Under the pieces are notes generated by a model that did no database searches, was not told where the DNA came from, and was given only the letters and a program-made list of their open reading frames with translations. A DNA stretch of 64,000 bases. Source: Litchfieldella xinjiangensis. GTDB lineage: Bacteria > Pseudomonadota > Gammaproteobacteria > Pseudomonadales > Halomonadaceae. Below are positions 43,401 through 51,045 of the stretch, piece after piece; positions within the stretch are counted from its first letter, which is position 1, and every line of letters begins with the position of its first letter. The translations under genes and the position numbers were made by a program. The stretch covers positions 186,001 through 250,000 of the forward strand of contig NZ_JPZL01000004.1 in assembly GCF_000759345.1 (NCBI RefSeq). Direction: 5' to 3'.

Positions 43401-43816
43401 TGCTCGATGCTAGCTGGGTAAAGCGGCGCGCGCGGTTCTTCCTGTGCGGCCCTGGCGCCATGATGGACGCCCTGCGCGAACTGCTAGAAACCCAGGGCGC
43501 GATGTCCACCGAAATCTTCCACGAGGCCTTCGCCGCTCCCCCCCGACGAGCGCTGAACGACATACAACCTCGGCAGGTACTGCTGGCACGCTCTCAGCGC
43601 GAGTTCACTTGGCATCCAGAGCACGGCAGCCTGCTGGAGAGCGCAGAAAAGCATGGCCTGAGCCTGCCCAGCGGCTGCCGGGTTGGTCAATGTGAAAGCT
43701 GCGCGCTCAACCTGCTGGAGGGGGAATCATATTCCCTTGCTGGCTTATCACCGGAGGATGGCCAATGCCTAACCTGCCAGTCGGTTCCTCTTACTGATCT
43801 CACTCTGGATGCCTGA
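40415..43816 (+). CDS. Self-contained molybdopterin oxidoreductase fused to a flavin/2Fe-2S reductase
   Basis: 1133 residues, two normally separate enzymes in one chain. Residues 1-~770: bis-MGD molybdoenzyme of the formate dehydrogenase/assimilatory nitrate reductase class, with a 4Fe-4S site (Cys 11, 14, 18, 45), a probable Mo-ligand Cys in T-E-I-C-N-W-H-K-D, and a molydopterin-binding C-terminal domain (about 640-770). Residues ~790-1133: phthalate-dioxygenase-reductase-like module in the order flavin domain (R-T-Y-S-L-S-G-P), NAD domain (V-A-G-G-I-G-I-T-P-F) and plant-type 2Fe-2S ferredoxin (C-R-V-G-Q-C-E-S-C...C-L-T-C). Electrons could pass between NAD(P)H and Mo without partner proteins. 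First gene of the unit; substrate unknown, likely a carboxylic acid from its neighbours. Confidence 0.9.
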   Translation: MAKAAAIPGFCTLCRSRCGTLNHVRDDRLIAVEPLQDHPTGRGMCAKGRAAPELIEHPERILFPLKRTRPKDGGDPGWVRISWDEALDEITNRLREIRSRGPERVAFAVTTPSGTPMSDSIDWVERFIRRFGSPNTIYGTEICNWHKDVAHAFTFGCGMPNADYANARLNILWGHNPSHVWLSQAGELGAGKQNGAQLLVIDPRETSHARQADMWLAPRPGTDGALALALAHQLILTGRFDESFVRRWSNAVLLVDEANGRLVRDPHDRECFMAWDTERRKPISLDTRLPSSEAAAAQLALEGEYELHLEGSAPIRCRPAWEHYRKACAEWSLSRASTETGVNAEKIVQAAELIAKAGDAISYHSWTGIGHHTNATQTERAIATLYALTGSFDRPGGNRRWNTPPVNRVNDLELMPAGQREKALGLDKRPLGPATSGWVTAEDVYTAIESGAPYPIEALFCFGSNILVSQPDPKHGKRALSKLSFHVHCDLYHNPTNAYADILLPVSTPWEREGLRTSFEINAKAASHVQLRPAMITPRGESRADYQIALDLGCRLGMEEDFFHGDIERGWNHILAPSGLDVATLRRHPAGIRLPLQQLSENHATINEQGHCQGFTTPSRRVEFYSQTLAEHGYPGVPRHVPPFPATRSERPFTLITVKNGYYCHSQQRQLVSLRRRAPEPSVSISPTLAQSKGLVEGAWAEVLGEQGSARLRVQLDESLRDDLVVAEYGWWQACEDLGLPSYELHGPTSSNVNAVISTRKRDPVSGALPLRSAPCELRPLEAPGTRWSGLRTMRIVDKTQEAEDVVSLWLAPLDEGPLPSYLPGQHATFCFAIAGEQVERTYSLSGPAPASMTTTARYRISVRRSPRNGGATSVSQHIHDELYPGMEIGMKMPSGIFTLPLHHRQPIIIVAGGIGITPFLALLETLYERGMQNEMPEITLFYANRDSKSHAFNQRLDELQRALPRLSVVTLYSEPSAADIAAQAFDHAGFVDGQLLDASWVKRRARFFLCGPGAMMDALRELLETQGAMSTEIFHEAFAAPPRRALNDIQPRQVLLARSQREFTWHPEHGSLLESAEKHGLSLPSGCRVGQCESCALNLLEGESYSLAGLSPEDGQCLTCQSVPLTDLTLDA

Positions 43817-43852
43817 TTCCTGACCCTTTTTTTCAACCCTGGAGCGATAATA

Positions 43853-45184
43853 ATGCTAAAAGTTTTTACCAACTTTAGTGTACGGCTGTTCGATCGTTAC
43901 TTGCCCGATCCCTTTGTGCTCGTGGCCCTAATCACCTTGACGGTGTTTCTCGCCGGCATGGTCTTTGAAGGGCAGAGCCCCGTGGCGATGCTCGACCATT
44001 GGATGGGCGGCTTCTGGATGCTACACACTTTCGCCATGCAGATGGCACTGATCCTGCTTACCGGCTTCATCGTTGCCAAGGCGCCGCTGTTCACAAGACT
44101 AGTGAGCGTCATTGCCGGCTACGCTCGGACTCCGGAGCGAGCCATCATGCTGGTCACGCTGATCTCTCTAATCGCCACTTGGATTAATTGGGGAATAGGC
44201 CTAGTGATCGGTGCCATCCTTGCCCGGGAGTTAGCACGGCGAGTGCCGAAGGTCGATTACCGGCTGCTGATTGCCAGTGCCTACTCCGGCTTCCTCATTT
44301 GGCATGGCGGGCTCTCCGGTGCGGTACCGTTGACGCTAGCGACTCCAGGCCACTTCCTGGAGGAGAGTGTCGGTCTTATTCCTACCAGCCAAACGCTGCT
44401 CAGCAACTTTAACCTGCTGATCGTCGCCGCGCTGTTGATCGTCCTGCCCTTGACCAATCGTCTCATGATGCGCGGCATCGACACGCCAGTGACACTGCAA
44501 GAGTTGGTGCCAGAAACGCCGCCGACCCGCCAAGGTGAGGAACGTAATGAGGAGACCATACGTCCCGCCCAGCGGTTGGAGCGCTCAGTATGGCTGGCTA
44601 GATTGATAAGCATAATGGGGCTTGCCGCCCTGGCGGTTTACGCATTGGCCAATGGTGGCGGTCTCAACTTGGATGTTGTTATTTTCGCCATGCTGTTCAT
44701 CGGCATTTTGCTGCACGGCAGCCTTCGCCACTACCTCGATTGCTTGCAAGAAGGTATCTCCGGTACCAGCGGCGTGCTGATTCAGTTCCCTTTCTATGCC
44801 GGTATCATGGGTATGATGAGCGCCTCAGGCCTAACCTCATCCATTGCTGAGGTCTTCATAGATAACGCCACTGCGGCTACCCTGCCCGTACTGAGCTTTC
44901 TCTCCGCGGGATTCATCAACATCTTTGTTCCCTCCGGCGGCGGTCAGTGGGCGGTGCAAGGGCCCGTATTAATGGAAGCGGCGAAGGCGCTCAATGCTGA
45001 TATCAGTAAAGTCGCCATGGCCTTCGCCTGGGGCGATAGCTGGACAAACATGCTGCAGCCTTTCTGGGCGCTGCCTGCCTTGGCCATCGCCGGGCTCAAG
45101 GCGCGCGATATCATGGGCTTCTGTGCCATCATCTTGATCGTCTCGGGCATTCTTATCGGCGGCGCGCTAGTGGTCTCTCCCTGA
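43853..45184 (+). CDS. AtoE-like short-chain fatty-acid transporter
   Basis: 443 residues with about 11-12 membrane segments. Family features: R-L-F-D-R-Y-L-P-D-P-F-V near the start, W-I-N-W-G-I-G-L-V-I-G-A, H-G-G-L-S-G-A-V-P-L-T, and F-V-P-S-G-G-G-Q-W-A-V-Q-G-P near the end, all typical of AtoE. Lies 36 bp after the molybdo-oxidoreductase and 50 bp before the Ldh2 gene, so all three are probably one operon. Expected to import a short carboxylic acid that the two enzymes oxidise or reduce. Confidence 0.92.
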   Translation: MLKVFTNFSVRLFDRYLPDPFVLVALITLTVFLAGMVFEGQSPVAMLDHWMGGFWMLHTFAMQMALILLTGFIVAKAPLFTRLVSVIAGYARTPERAIMLVTLISLIATWINWGIGLVIGAILARELARRVPKVDYRLLIASAYSGFLIWHGGLSGAVPLTLATPGHFLEESVGLIPTSQTLLSNFNLLIVAALLIVLPLTNRLMMRGIDTPVTLQELVPETPPTRQGEERNEETIRPAQRLERSVWLARLISIMGLAALAVYALANGGGLNLDVVIFAMLFIGILLHGSLRHYLDCLQEGISGTSGVLIQFPFYAGIMGMMSASGLTSSIAEVFIDNATAATLPVLSFLSAGFINIFVPSGGGQWAVQGPVLMEAAKALNADISKVAMAFAWGDSWTNMLQPFWALPALAIAGLKARDIMGFCAIILIVSGILIGGALVVSP

Positions 45185-45234
45185 CGCAGCACACTCCACT
45201 TTCACCACAGCTTGCACTCTATCAGGAGAGTCCC

Positions 45235-46242
45235 ATGGCGCGGCTCAGTCTCAATGAAATCGAACAGCTTTCTCAAGATATATTGCAACGGCACGGCTTC
45301 AGCCCTGCACAGGTGCAGGCGGTGGCGGACACCGTCGTCGCTGGACAGCGCGATGAATGTCACTCCCACGGCCTCTACCGCCTTCTGGGCTGCATCGATA
45401 CCCTAAAGGCCGGCAAGGTTGTACCTAATGCCAAGCCAGTGCCCCACGATCGAGCCCCCGCCATCGTGCTAGTAGATGCCGGCGGTGGCTTCGCACCGCT
45501 GGCCTTCCGTACCGGCTTGCCACTACTGATCGATAAAGCCAGCCAGCAAGGCCTCGCGGCGCTGATGATTAATCATTGCGTGCACTTTTCGGCGCTATGG
45601 GTAGAAATCGAGCAACTCACAGAGGCAGGCCTGGTGGCGCTGGCTTGCAACCCTAGCCATGCCTGGGTGGCGCCCGCAGGCGGCAGGCTTCCTGTGTTTG
45701 GTACCAATCCCATCGCCTTTGGCTGGCCGCGCCCTGGCAAAGCACCCTACATCTTCGATTTCGCCACCAGTGCCATTGCCCGTGGCGATATTGAGCTGCA
45801 TCGTCGCGATGGAGTACCGATACCTACTGGCTGGGGGGTGGATGGCGAGGGCCGAGCCAGCAATGACGCCGCCACAGTGCTTGATAAAGGCGCCATGCTG
45901 CCCTTTGGCGGCCACAAGGGCTCGGCTCTAGCGACCATGATCGAACTGATCGCCGGCCCGATGATCGACGATTTCACTAGCGCGGAATCCTTGGAGTGGG
46001 ATGCTGGCTGCCAAGCTCTCCCCTATCACGGCGAACTCATCCTCGCCTTTGATCCGCGTCGTTTTCTAGGCGACCGGACCGAGTCGAGCCTGCAACGTGC
46101 CGAGATGTTATTTGATAGCATTGCTGAGCAGGGCGCGCGTCTACCCTCACAACGCCGATACCAAGCACGCATGCGTAGTCAAGCCGAGGGGGTAGAGATT
46201 CCCGACGCGCTCCATGAAGATTTAAAGGCGTTGCTGCGGTAA
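45235..46242 (+). CDS. Ldh2-family malate/lactate-type dehydrogenase
   Basis: 335 residues of the NAD(P)-dependent Ldh2/YlbC family (malate, ureidoglycolate and 2,3-diketogulonate dehydrogenases, piperideine-2-carboxylate reductase). Motifs: D-E-C-H-S-H-G-L-Y-R near residue 43 with the catalytic His, N-H-C-V-H-F-S-A-L-W near 115, F-G-T-N-P-I-A-F-G-W-P near 155 and P-F-G-G-H-K-G-S-A-L near 225. Good AGGAG ribosome-binding site. Acts on a 2-oxo or 2-hydroxy acid (or the imine form of an amino acid). Last gene of the unit, followed by a terminator. Confidence 0.92.
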   Translation: MARLSLNEIEQLSQDILQRHGFSPAQVQAVADTVVAGQRDECHSHGLYRLLGCIDTLKAGKVVPNAKPVPHDRAPAIVLVDAGGGFAPLAFRTGLPLLIDKASQQGLAALMINHCVHFSALWVEIEQLTEAGLVALACNPSHAWVAPAGGRLPVFGTNPIAFGWPRPGKAPYIFDFATSAIARGDIELHRRDGVPIPTGWGVDGEGRASNDAATVLDKGAMLPFGGHKGSALATMIELIAGPMIDDFTSAESLEWDAGCQALPYHGELILAFDPRRFLGDRTESSLQRAEMLFDSIAEQGARLPSQRRYQARMRSQAEGVEIPDALHEDLKALLR

Positions 46243-46271
46243 GTAAGCTGCGGGTATAGCTAGTAACGAAT

Positions 46272-46320
46272 AAGCAGTAGAGAATTTTCTGAGCTTACAG
46301 GATATATCTCTACTGCTTTT
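46272..46320 (+). terminator. Terminator after the Ldh2 gene
   Basis: AAGCAGTAGAGA ... TCTCTACTGCTTTT: an 11-12-bp perfect stem with a long loop and four T residues on the plus strand, 30 bases after the stop. Confidence 0.65.
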
Positions 46321-46447
46321 CCGACCGGCAAGCAGTCCACCATTTGGTGCCTTTAACGGGTGAGGGCCAGTGCTGGCCCTCCTGCTTCACGTCGTGAACC
46401 AACGTGCTGCGGTTATCTATGAAGCTATAGACAGCATAGGATCGGCC

Positions 46448-46770
46448 ATGCCACTGCTGTATTCTCTTCCGCCACTGGGTGCCGTGCTGATCTGGTCGGG
46501 TAACATGTCAATCAACCAACTTGCCGTGACCGCGATCGCGCCGAGCGCTATTGTCTTTTATCGCTGGGTACTGGCTCTAGCCGTGTTGTCACCCTTCGTG
46601 CTGCCTTGCTATGGCGTGTGCGAAGCGAGATTCGTCCCGAGCTGCCAAAACTGGCTTTCTTGGGTCTGCTAGGGATGGCCATGTGGCAAGGCCTGGCCTA
46701 TGTTGCCGCCGAGACGACCACAGCTACCAATATGGGGATTCTAGGCGCCACTGTCCCCCTCTCTTTTCAC
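46448..46770 (+). pseudogene. Truncated and frameshifted EamA transporter
   Basis: Starts as an EamA-family protein (Y-S-L-P-P-L-G-A-V-L-I-W-S-G-N-M-S-I-N). It changes frame near 46610 and continues as L-P-K-L-A-F-L-G-L-L-G-M-A-M-W-Q-G-L-A-Y-V, then ends at G-A-T-V-P-L where unrelated sequence begins. Only the first ~110 of ~300 residues remain. The breakpoint near 46770 probably marks the left edge of the inserted island. It is not a copy of the intact EamA gene at 5.5 kb. Confidence 0.75.
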
Positions 46771-46979
46771 GGCCAGGTACGGCTTGGTGTGATTCAGCTC
46801 CTGGTGCCACAAGTCCCCAACTAAGAAACTTCCAACAATAATTCGGCATAATATAATGGCATGGCTGTTTGTTATTAATTAAGCACTAGCAAACCCGTCG
46901 TCTGGAGCCCGGCGACAAGGTTCAACGGGCTTTACAAGCATTACCCCTGCTGATAATTTGTTGATGTCGAGTCAAATTA

Positions 46980-47195
46980 CTCGATCGGGTTTGGCGACCC
47001 GGAATGCAAAAGGCGCACAAGCGCCCCTACCATGGTTGGCGCTTTTCTTATGCCTGCCATGACTATGGCGGTCGTGCGTGGGAGACCTTCGGGTCTGCCG
47101 GTTTCCTTTTGCGCCGGTTCGCCAACCCGCGTACGGCCGCCCCCATAACTGTTTGGCGACAGCGGGGTCGGCTCCAAGCAAAAGGAGCTCTTCCA
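46980..47195 (+). other. ash-like region of P4-type satellite elements
   Basis: The DNA around 47040-47170 gives, in one frame, H-D-Y-G-G-R-A-W-E-T-F-G-S-A-G-F and R-F-A-N-P-R-T-A-A-P, and in the next frame M-A-V-V-R-G-R-P-S-G-L-P-V-S-F-C-A-G-S. This double-readable pattern is what I associate with the ash/leader region of P4-like satellite prophages. Which frame, if any, is translated is not clear. An inverted repeat (GCGCACAAGCGCC...TTGGCGC) lies at its start. Confidence 0.45.
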
Positions 47196-47399
47196 ATGGT
47201 TAAATCAACCGTGTCCCCTCTTCGCAGCCGCCTTGCGCGTGCTGCCGCCCACCGAGCAATGGCGTTCGCCGCCCTCACCTCCAATAGCAGCAAGCATGTT
47301 CGCTATCATCGCTACTGTATTCACATGCGTCAGGCTGAGGCGTTGGCTCGTGCCGCCGATCTCGACGTGTGCGATGCCCTGCGGGAGGGGAGCGAATGA
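47196..47399 (+). CDS. Small basic protein of the satellite-like region
   Basis: 67 residues, ATG preceded by AAAGGAG at the right distance. Basic and helix-rich (A-H-R-A-M-A-F-A-A-L, H-V-R-Y-H-R-Y-C-I-H-M-R-Q-A-E-A-L-A-R-A-A). The stop overlaps the next start (ATGA), so it is coupled to the wHTH protein. No family recognised; small regulators sit at this place in P4-like elements. Confidence 0.5.
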   Translation: MVKSTVSPLRSRLARAAAHRAMAFAALTSNSSKHVRYHRYCIHMRQAEALARAADLDVCDALREGSE

Positions 47400-48016
47400 T
47401 GCAGCCCACACTGACCCCGCCCGCAGCTGACGCACAATCTGCACTTACATACGATGAGTCCACCCCGAACGAAGCCATCAACCGCATGGTGGCTGAGGCG
47501 TTGGATCATCAGCTGCTGACCTATGCAAAAACCGAACAGTCTTTCACTATCAGCGAGGCTAGAAATGCCCTGCTGCGACTTCCTGAACTGGAGCAGCTTG
47601 ATCCTGCTCTGCTGCGTTACCGCGTCCGGGATCGCCTCAATGTGTTGGAACGAGATGGCCTTGCACAGCGCGTTGGCATCCAAGGCAAGAACCGGCCGTT
47701 GTATCGCCTGCAGTTAGAGGCGATCCCAGCGCCCCAAGCGACCTCGGCGGCTACTGCGCCTGATCTCACCACCCCTCTCTCACCGGCACTCGCTGAGTAT
47801 TTGGATACTGAGCGCAAGCAATTGCGCGCCGAGATGCAGGCCATTCTGGCCGAGGCAAATCACTATGAGCACCTCCTTAAGCGCTTTCCGGACGAACAGC
47901 TCCGGATTGGGCCGCTATTAGAGAATGCGTTGGAGCGAGGTGGCGAACTTAAGGGGCAGCTGGATGCCAATATCCGGCTGCGCAATACCCTGGCAAGCCG
48001 GGAGGAGCTCGCATGA
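47396..48016 (+). CDS. Predicted wHTH/coiled-coil protein coupled to helicase
   Basis: 206 residues, start set at 47396 by the ATGA overlap with the preceding gene. Residues about 20-105 look like a winged-helix domain (F-T-I-S-E-A-R-N-A-L-L, then Y-R-V-R-D-R-L-N-V-L-E-R-D-G-L-A-Q-R-V-G, a typical wing). About 135-200 is charged and likely coiled coil. Overlaps the helicase start by four bases. No named family; probably a DNA-binding partner of the helicase. Confidence 0.55.
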   Translation: MMQPTLTPPAADAQSALTYDESTPNEAINRMVAEALDHQLLTYAKTEQSFTISEARNALLRLPELEQLDPALLRYRVRDRLNVLERDGLAQRVGIQGKNRPLYRLQLEAIPAPQATSAATAPDLTTPLSPALAEYLDTERKQLRAEMQAILAEANHYEHLLKRFPDEQLRIGPLLENALERGGELKGQLDANIRLRNTLASREELA

Positions 48017-49596
48017 GTCCGATCAACTCGAAGGTCATAACTGGACAGGACGCGCTGCCTCCGCTGCGTCCTTGGCAAATCCGGTGCATTCAGCAGGCCT
48101 TGCAATCCCTGTCCCCCGAAACGCCCCATTTTTTATGCCAAGCCACCCCGGGTGCCGGCAAGATGCTGATGGCCTCGGTATTGGTCAATGAGCTGATGTC
48201 CCGCGGTGAGGTCGATTACGTACTTTATCTCGGTCCCACCAAGGCAGTGGTCGAGCGCGCCATCGAGACGCTCAGTCATGTCACTGGGCAACCGATGCAT
48301 GGACGCCTGGGTGCCGCCGGGGCTGCTTATACCTATCACGCCCTGAGCCATCGTCTGGGCGAGCTGAAAGCGCTTTGCCAACGTGCTCAGGTCCTACTGA
48401 TCTGGGACGAGAGTCACCATGCCGCTGGTCGCGCTGAGGAAGAGGCCGACACCGCAAATTCCTGGGGGCTGGCATTGCTGGCCTTGGAACGCCACGTTCA
48501 CTACACCGTGGCGTTATCAGGCACACCGTGGCGAACTGATGGCAGTTGCCTTCCGTTGCTTCGATATGTGGCAAGTGCACAAGACACAGAGGGGCAGCGC
48601 TGCTCACGAGACGAAGCTGATCATCATGATGAGTCGATGGTGACTCAAGCACTCGAACCGGATTTTGTGTATTCCTTATCAGAGGCGATTCGAGACCAGG
48701 TATGCCGGTTGCCGCATCTGCAGCTCATCGACAATCCGGCGATACAGCTCACGGCGTACCACCCCGCCAGTGGTCGTCAGGAGCTTCACCATTACCACAG
48801 CATCCCTCACCTGCTACGCCATCCCGCCATGCACTACAGCCAGTTGCTCCGTCATAGTGAGCCGATGGCCCATCTCCTGGATCGTAGCTGCCAGCAGCTT
48901 CGTGAGCTACGTCAGCATGACCCGGCTGCTGCCGGGCTCGTCGTGGCCTCGGATATTGACCATGCCGAGGAGATTGCCGAACACCTGGAGGATCGTGGCG
49001 AGACCGCCTGCCTGGTCACCAGCCGCTCGCCCGGTGCGCACAAACGGCTACGAGAGTTCCGTGAGTCCACTGCGCCCTGGCTAGTGTCAGTCGCGATGGT
49101 GAGCGAAGGGGTAGACATTCCTCGCCTACAGGTATGCTGCTATCTCAGCCACATTCGAACGGAACAGCGATTTCGCCAGGTGCTGGGCCGCATTATCCGC
49201 CGCAAAGGCGACGACGACGCGGCGTGCTATCTCTATGCGCTCAACGAACCCAGTCTGCGTCACTATGCGCGTCGCATCACAGAAGACCTGCCGGATGATT
49301 TGGCCCAGGTATCACTGCCGGCGGGTTCCTCCTCCTCCTCCTCGGGAGACGATGGTCCGGATCTCGGTTCGGCCGCCTCCACAAACTCCAATGCTGCGCC
49401 TTCTCAGGAAGACAAGGAAGAGCCGCTCCTGCGCGCTCAACAGGACGGCATTCTCAAACCTGATTATTCCGCACAGCAGCTGGCCTTTGGGAGCCTATCC
49501 ACGCTAGGTACGCAGGTTGCGCCTGACGTTGAGTTTTCGACTCGGTTTATAGCCCGTCTGATTGCCCTGCAGCTACCCCACCCCAAGCCATCCTGA
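48013..49596 (+). CDS. SF2 DEAD/DEAH-type helicase with unusual Walker A
   Basis: 527 residues of the type III restriction/UvrB-like SF2 group. Q-like region R-P-W-Q-I-R-C-I at about 21; motif I reads A-T-P-G-A-G-K-M, so the conserved Thr/Ser after GK is Met; motif II W-D-E-S-H-H; motif III A-L-S-G-T-P-W-R; helicase C domain with V-S-E-G-V-D-I-P and motif VI Q-R-F-R-Q-V-L-G-R-I-I-R-R. A Ser-rich linker (about 436-450) precedes a C-terminal tail. No nuclease domain seen. Likely part of the replication or maintenance functions of the island. Confidence 0.85.
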   Translation: MSPINSKVITGQDALPPLRPWQIRCIQQALQSLSPETPHFLCQATPGAGKMLMASVLVNELMSRGEVDYVLYLGPTKAVVERAIETLSHVTGQPMHGRLGAAGAAYTYHALSHRLGELKALCQRAQVLLIWDESHHAAGRAEEEADTANSWGLALLALERHVHYTVALSGTPWRTDGSCLPLLRYVASAQDTEGQRCSRDEADHHDESMVTQALEPDFVYSLSEAIRDQVCRLPHLQLIDNPAIQLTAYHPASGRQELHHYHSIPHLLRHPAMHYSQLLRHSEPMAHLLDRSCQQLRELRQHDPAAAGLVVASDIDHAEEIAEHLEDRGETACLVTSRSPGAHKRLREFRESTAPWLVSVAMVSEGVDIPRLQVCCYLSHIRTEQRFRQVLGRIIRRKGDDDAACYLYALNEPSLRHYARRITEDLPDDLAQVSLPAGSSSSSSGDDGPDLGSAASTNSNAAPSQEDKEEPLLRAQQDGILKPDYSAQQLAFGSLSTLGTQVAPDVEFSTRFIARLIALQLPHPKPS

Positions 49597-49721
49597 ACCG
49601 ACGCATTACAGGTCGCCTTCACAGGCATCGCATGGGTTGGCCAAGGATCGCTGGTAGGGATCGGCCTGTACACGCAAAACTGGTAGCTTAAATAACTGTA
49701 TAGATATCAGGGCATCGACAC

Positions 49722-50720
49722 ATGAAACGAAAACGGACCCGAGGCCGCGCTCAAGGCAAGTTGGACGTTGAGCCATTCGAACATCGACATGGCCTTCCCA
49801 CTATCCATGAAGGCTTATCACCAGAGGCGCGGCGCTTGCTCGCCAATAGTGTCGCGCCCAATACGGTGCGTGCCATGCGCGCGGATTTGAAAGTGTACCG
49901 TCAGGCCGGTGGCAGGTTGCCGGCAACCGACACCGAAATTGCCAATTATCTGTCGCAACAGAATCTGTTGGGAAAAAAACCGGCGACCCTTGAGCGATAT
50001 GCCAATTCGCTGCACATGTGGCACCGCTATATGAACCTGCCCTCGCCGGTCCATACCATGGCCGTACGCAGCGTGATGCGAGGCATCAAGCGGACCCGGG
50101 ATATGCGGCAGGCATCCGCGCCCGCGCTCAGGCTTGAGGATCTGCTTACTCTACTCGCTGCCATGGACCCTAATACGCTGCATGACCTACGAGACAGTGC
50201 GGCCTTTGCCCTGAGTTTTTATGGAGCGTTTCGGCGCAGCGAGGTCGTAGCCATCGGACTTCAAGATATCGAGTGGAAGCCGCAAGGCATCATCATCACG
50301 CTCCATCATAGCAAGACCAACCAGAGTGGACGGGTCGAGACCAAGAGCATTCGGCGTGCTGCAGCGGATGTACCGTTCTGTCCCGTTGCCCTGCTGGAAG
50401 CCTGGATCCAGGCCAGTGGTATTCAGCGAGGCGCCATCTTTCGTGGCATCAGCCTCGCGGGTCGTCTAGGTGCCGGGCGCATGACCGATCATGCGCTTTA
50501 CACACGAATGAAGCGTGCCTTGAAGAGGGCTAAATTGGCCGATAAGGGTTTTAGCCCACACAGTTTCCGGGCTGGCTTCATTACCGAAGCCCATCTGAGA
50601 GGTAAGTCGGATACCCAAATCAAACGAGTCAGCGGGCATCGAGACCAGAAATCCTTTGAAAGGTATATCCGCATCGCCGATGAATTCGAGGATCATGCCG
50701 GGGATTGGGACACTATCTAA
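49722..50720 (+). CDS. int: Tyrosine-type integrase/recombinase
   Basis: 332 residues. The N-terminal SAM-like core-binding domain (about 30-120) is followed by a catalytic domain with all expected residues: Arg in G-A-F-R-R-S-E-V, Lys in H-H-S-K-T-N-Q-S-G, H-S-F-R-A-G-F, and G-H-R-D...F-E-R-Y-I-R giving His and the nucleophilic Tyr. It could integrate the island. The ribosome-binding site is weak. A decayed fragment of a close relative follows at 50835. Confidence 0.92.
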   Translation: MKRKRTRGRAQGKLDVEPFEHRHGLPTIHEGLSPEARRLLANSVAPNTVRAMRADLKVYRQAGGRLPATDTEIANYLSQQNLLGKKPATLERYANSLHMWHRYMNLPSPVHTMAVRSVMRGIKRTRDMRQASAPALRLEDLLTLLAAMDPNTLHDLRDSAAFALSFYGAFRRSEVVAIGLQDIEWKPQGIIITLHHSKTNQSGRVETKSIRRAAADVPFCPVALLEAWIQASGIQRGAIFRGISLAGRLGAGRMTDHALYTRMKRALKRAKLADKGFSPHSFRAGFITEAHLRGKSDTQIKRVSGHRDQKSFERYIRIADEFEDHAGDWDTI

Positions 50721-50834
50721 GTATGAAGACAAGGATGATCGATTGAGCTTAATTGAGCTTATAGAATGGTCGTCTGCTAGCAGACTGAGGGCTTTATAGT
50801 AGTTCATTCGGGAGCAGAAGGACTATGAGCCGGG

Positions 50835-50935
50835 GTACGAGCAAGACCAATCACATTGGACAGTTCGAGACCGAGGGCATCCAGCGTGTGATAGTAAATG
50901 AGCCCTTCTGACCTATCGCAATGCTAAAATCTGGG
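50835..50935 (+). pseudogene. Relic of a second integrase
   Basis: About 100 bp similar at both DNA and protein level to the middle of the intact integrase next to it: S-K-T-N-H-I-G-Q-F-E-T-E-G-I-Q-R versus S-K-T-N-Q-S-G-R-V-E-T-K-S-I-R-R, then P-F and a stop where the intact copy has Cys. It suggests a second, related element once ended here. Confidence 0.65.
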
Positions 50936-51016
50936 TCCAAGTCAGCAAGACTCTGCGATGCGCCATTTTCATAGTATAAATCTCGCGAGTTGCCTAAGAA
51001 ACTGACTATTAAACGC

Positions 51017-51045
51017 TTGACATACTGACTGAGCCCGATTAAAAA
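51017..51045 (+). promoter_or_regulatory. Putative sigma-70 promoter of the recombinase trio
   Basis: TTGACA, 17-base spacer, TAAAAA. The same arrangement (TTGACT, 16, TAAAAA) is kept in the decayed copy at 4766, which argues that it is real. Transcription from here would include a ~400-nt leader. Confidence 0.6.

Noticed and set aside
46980-47195. Translating the ash-like region as the start of a 131-aa protein
   Set aside because: The better start with AAAGGAG is at 47196; the earlier part is probably leader or another frame.
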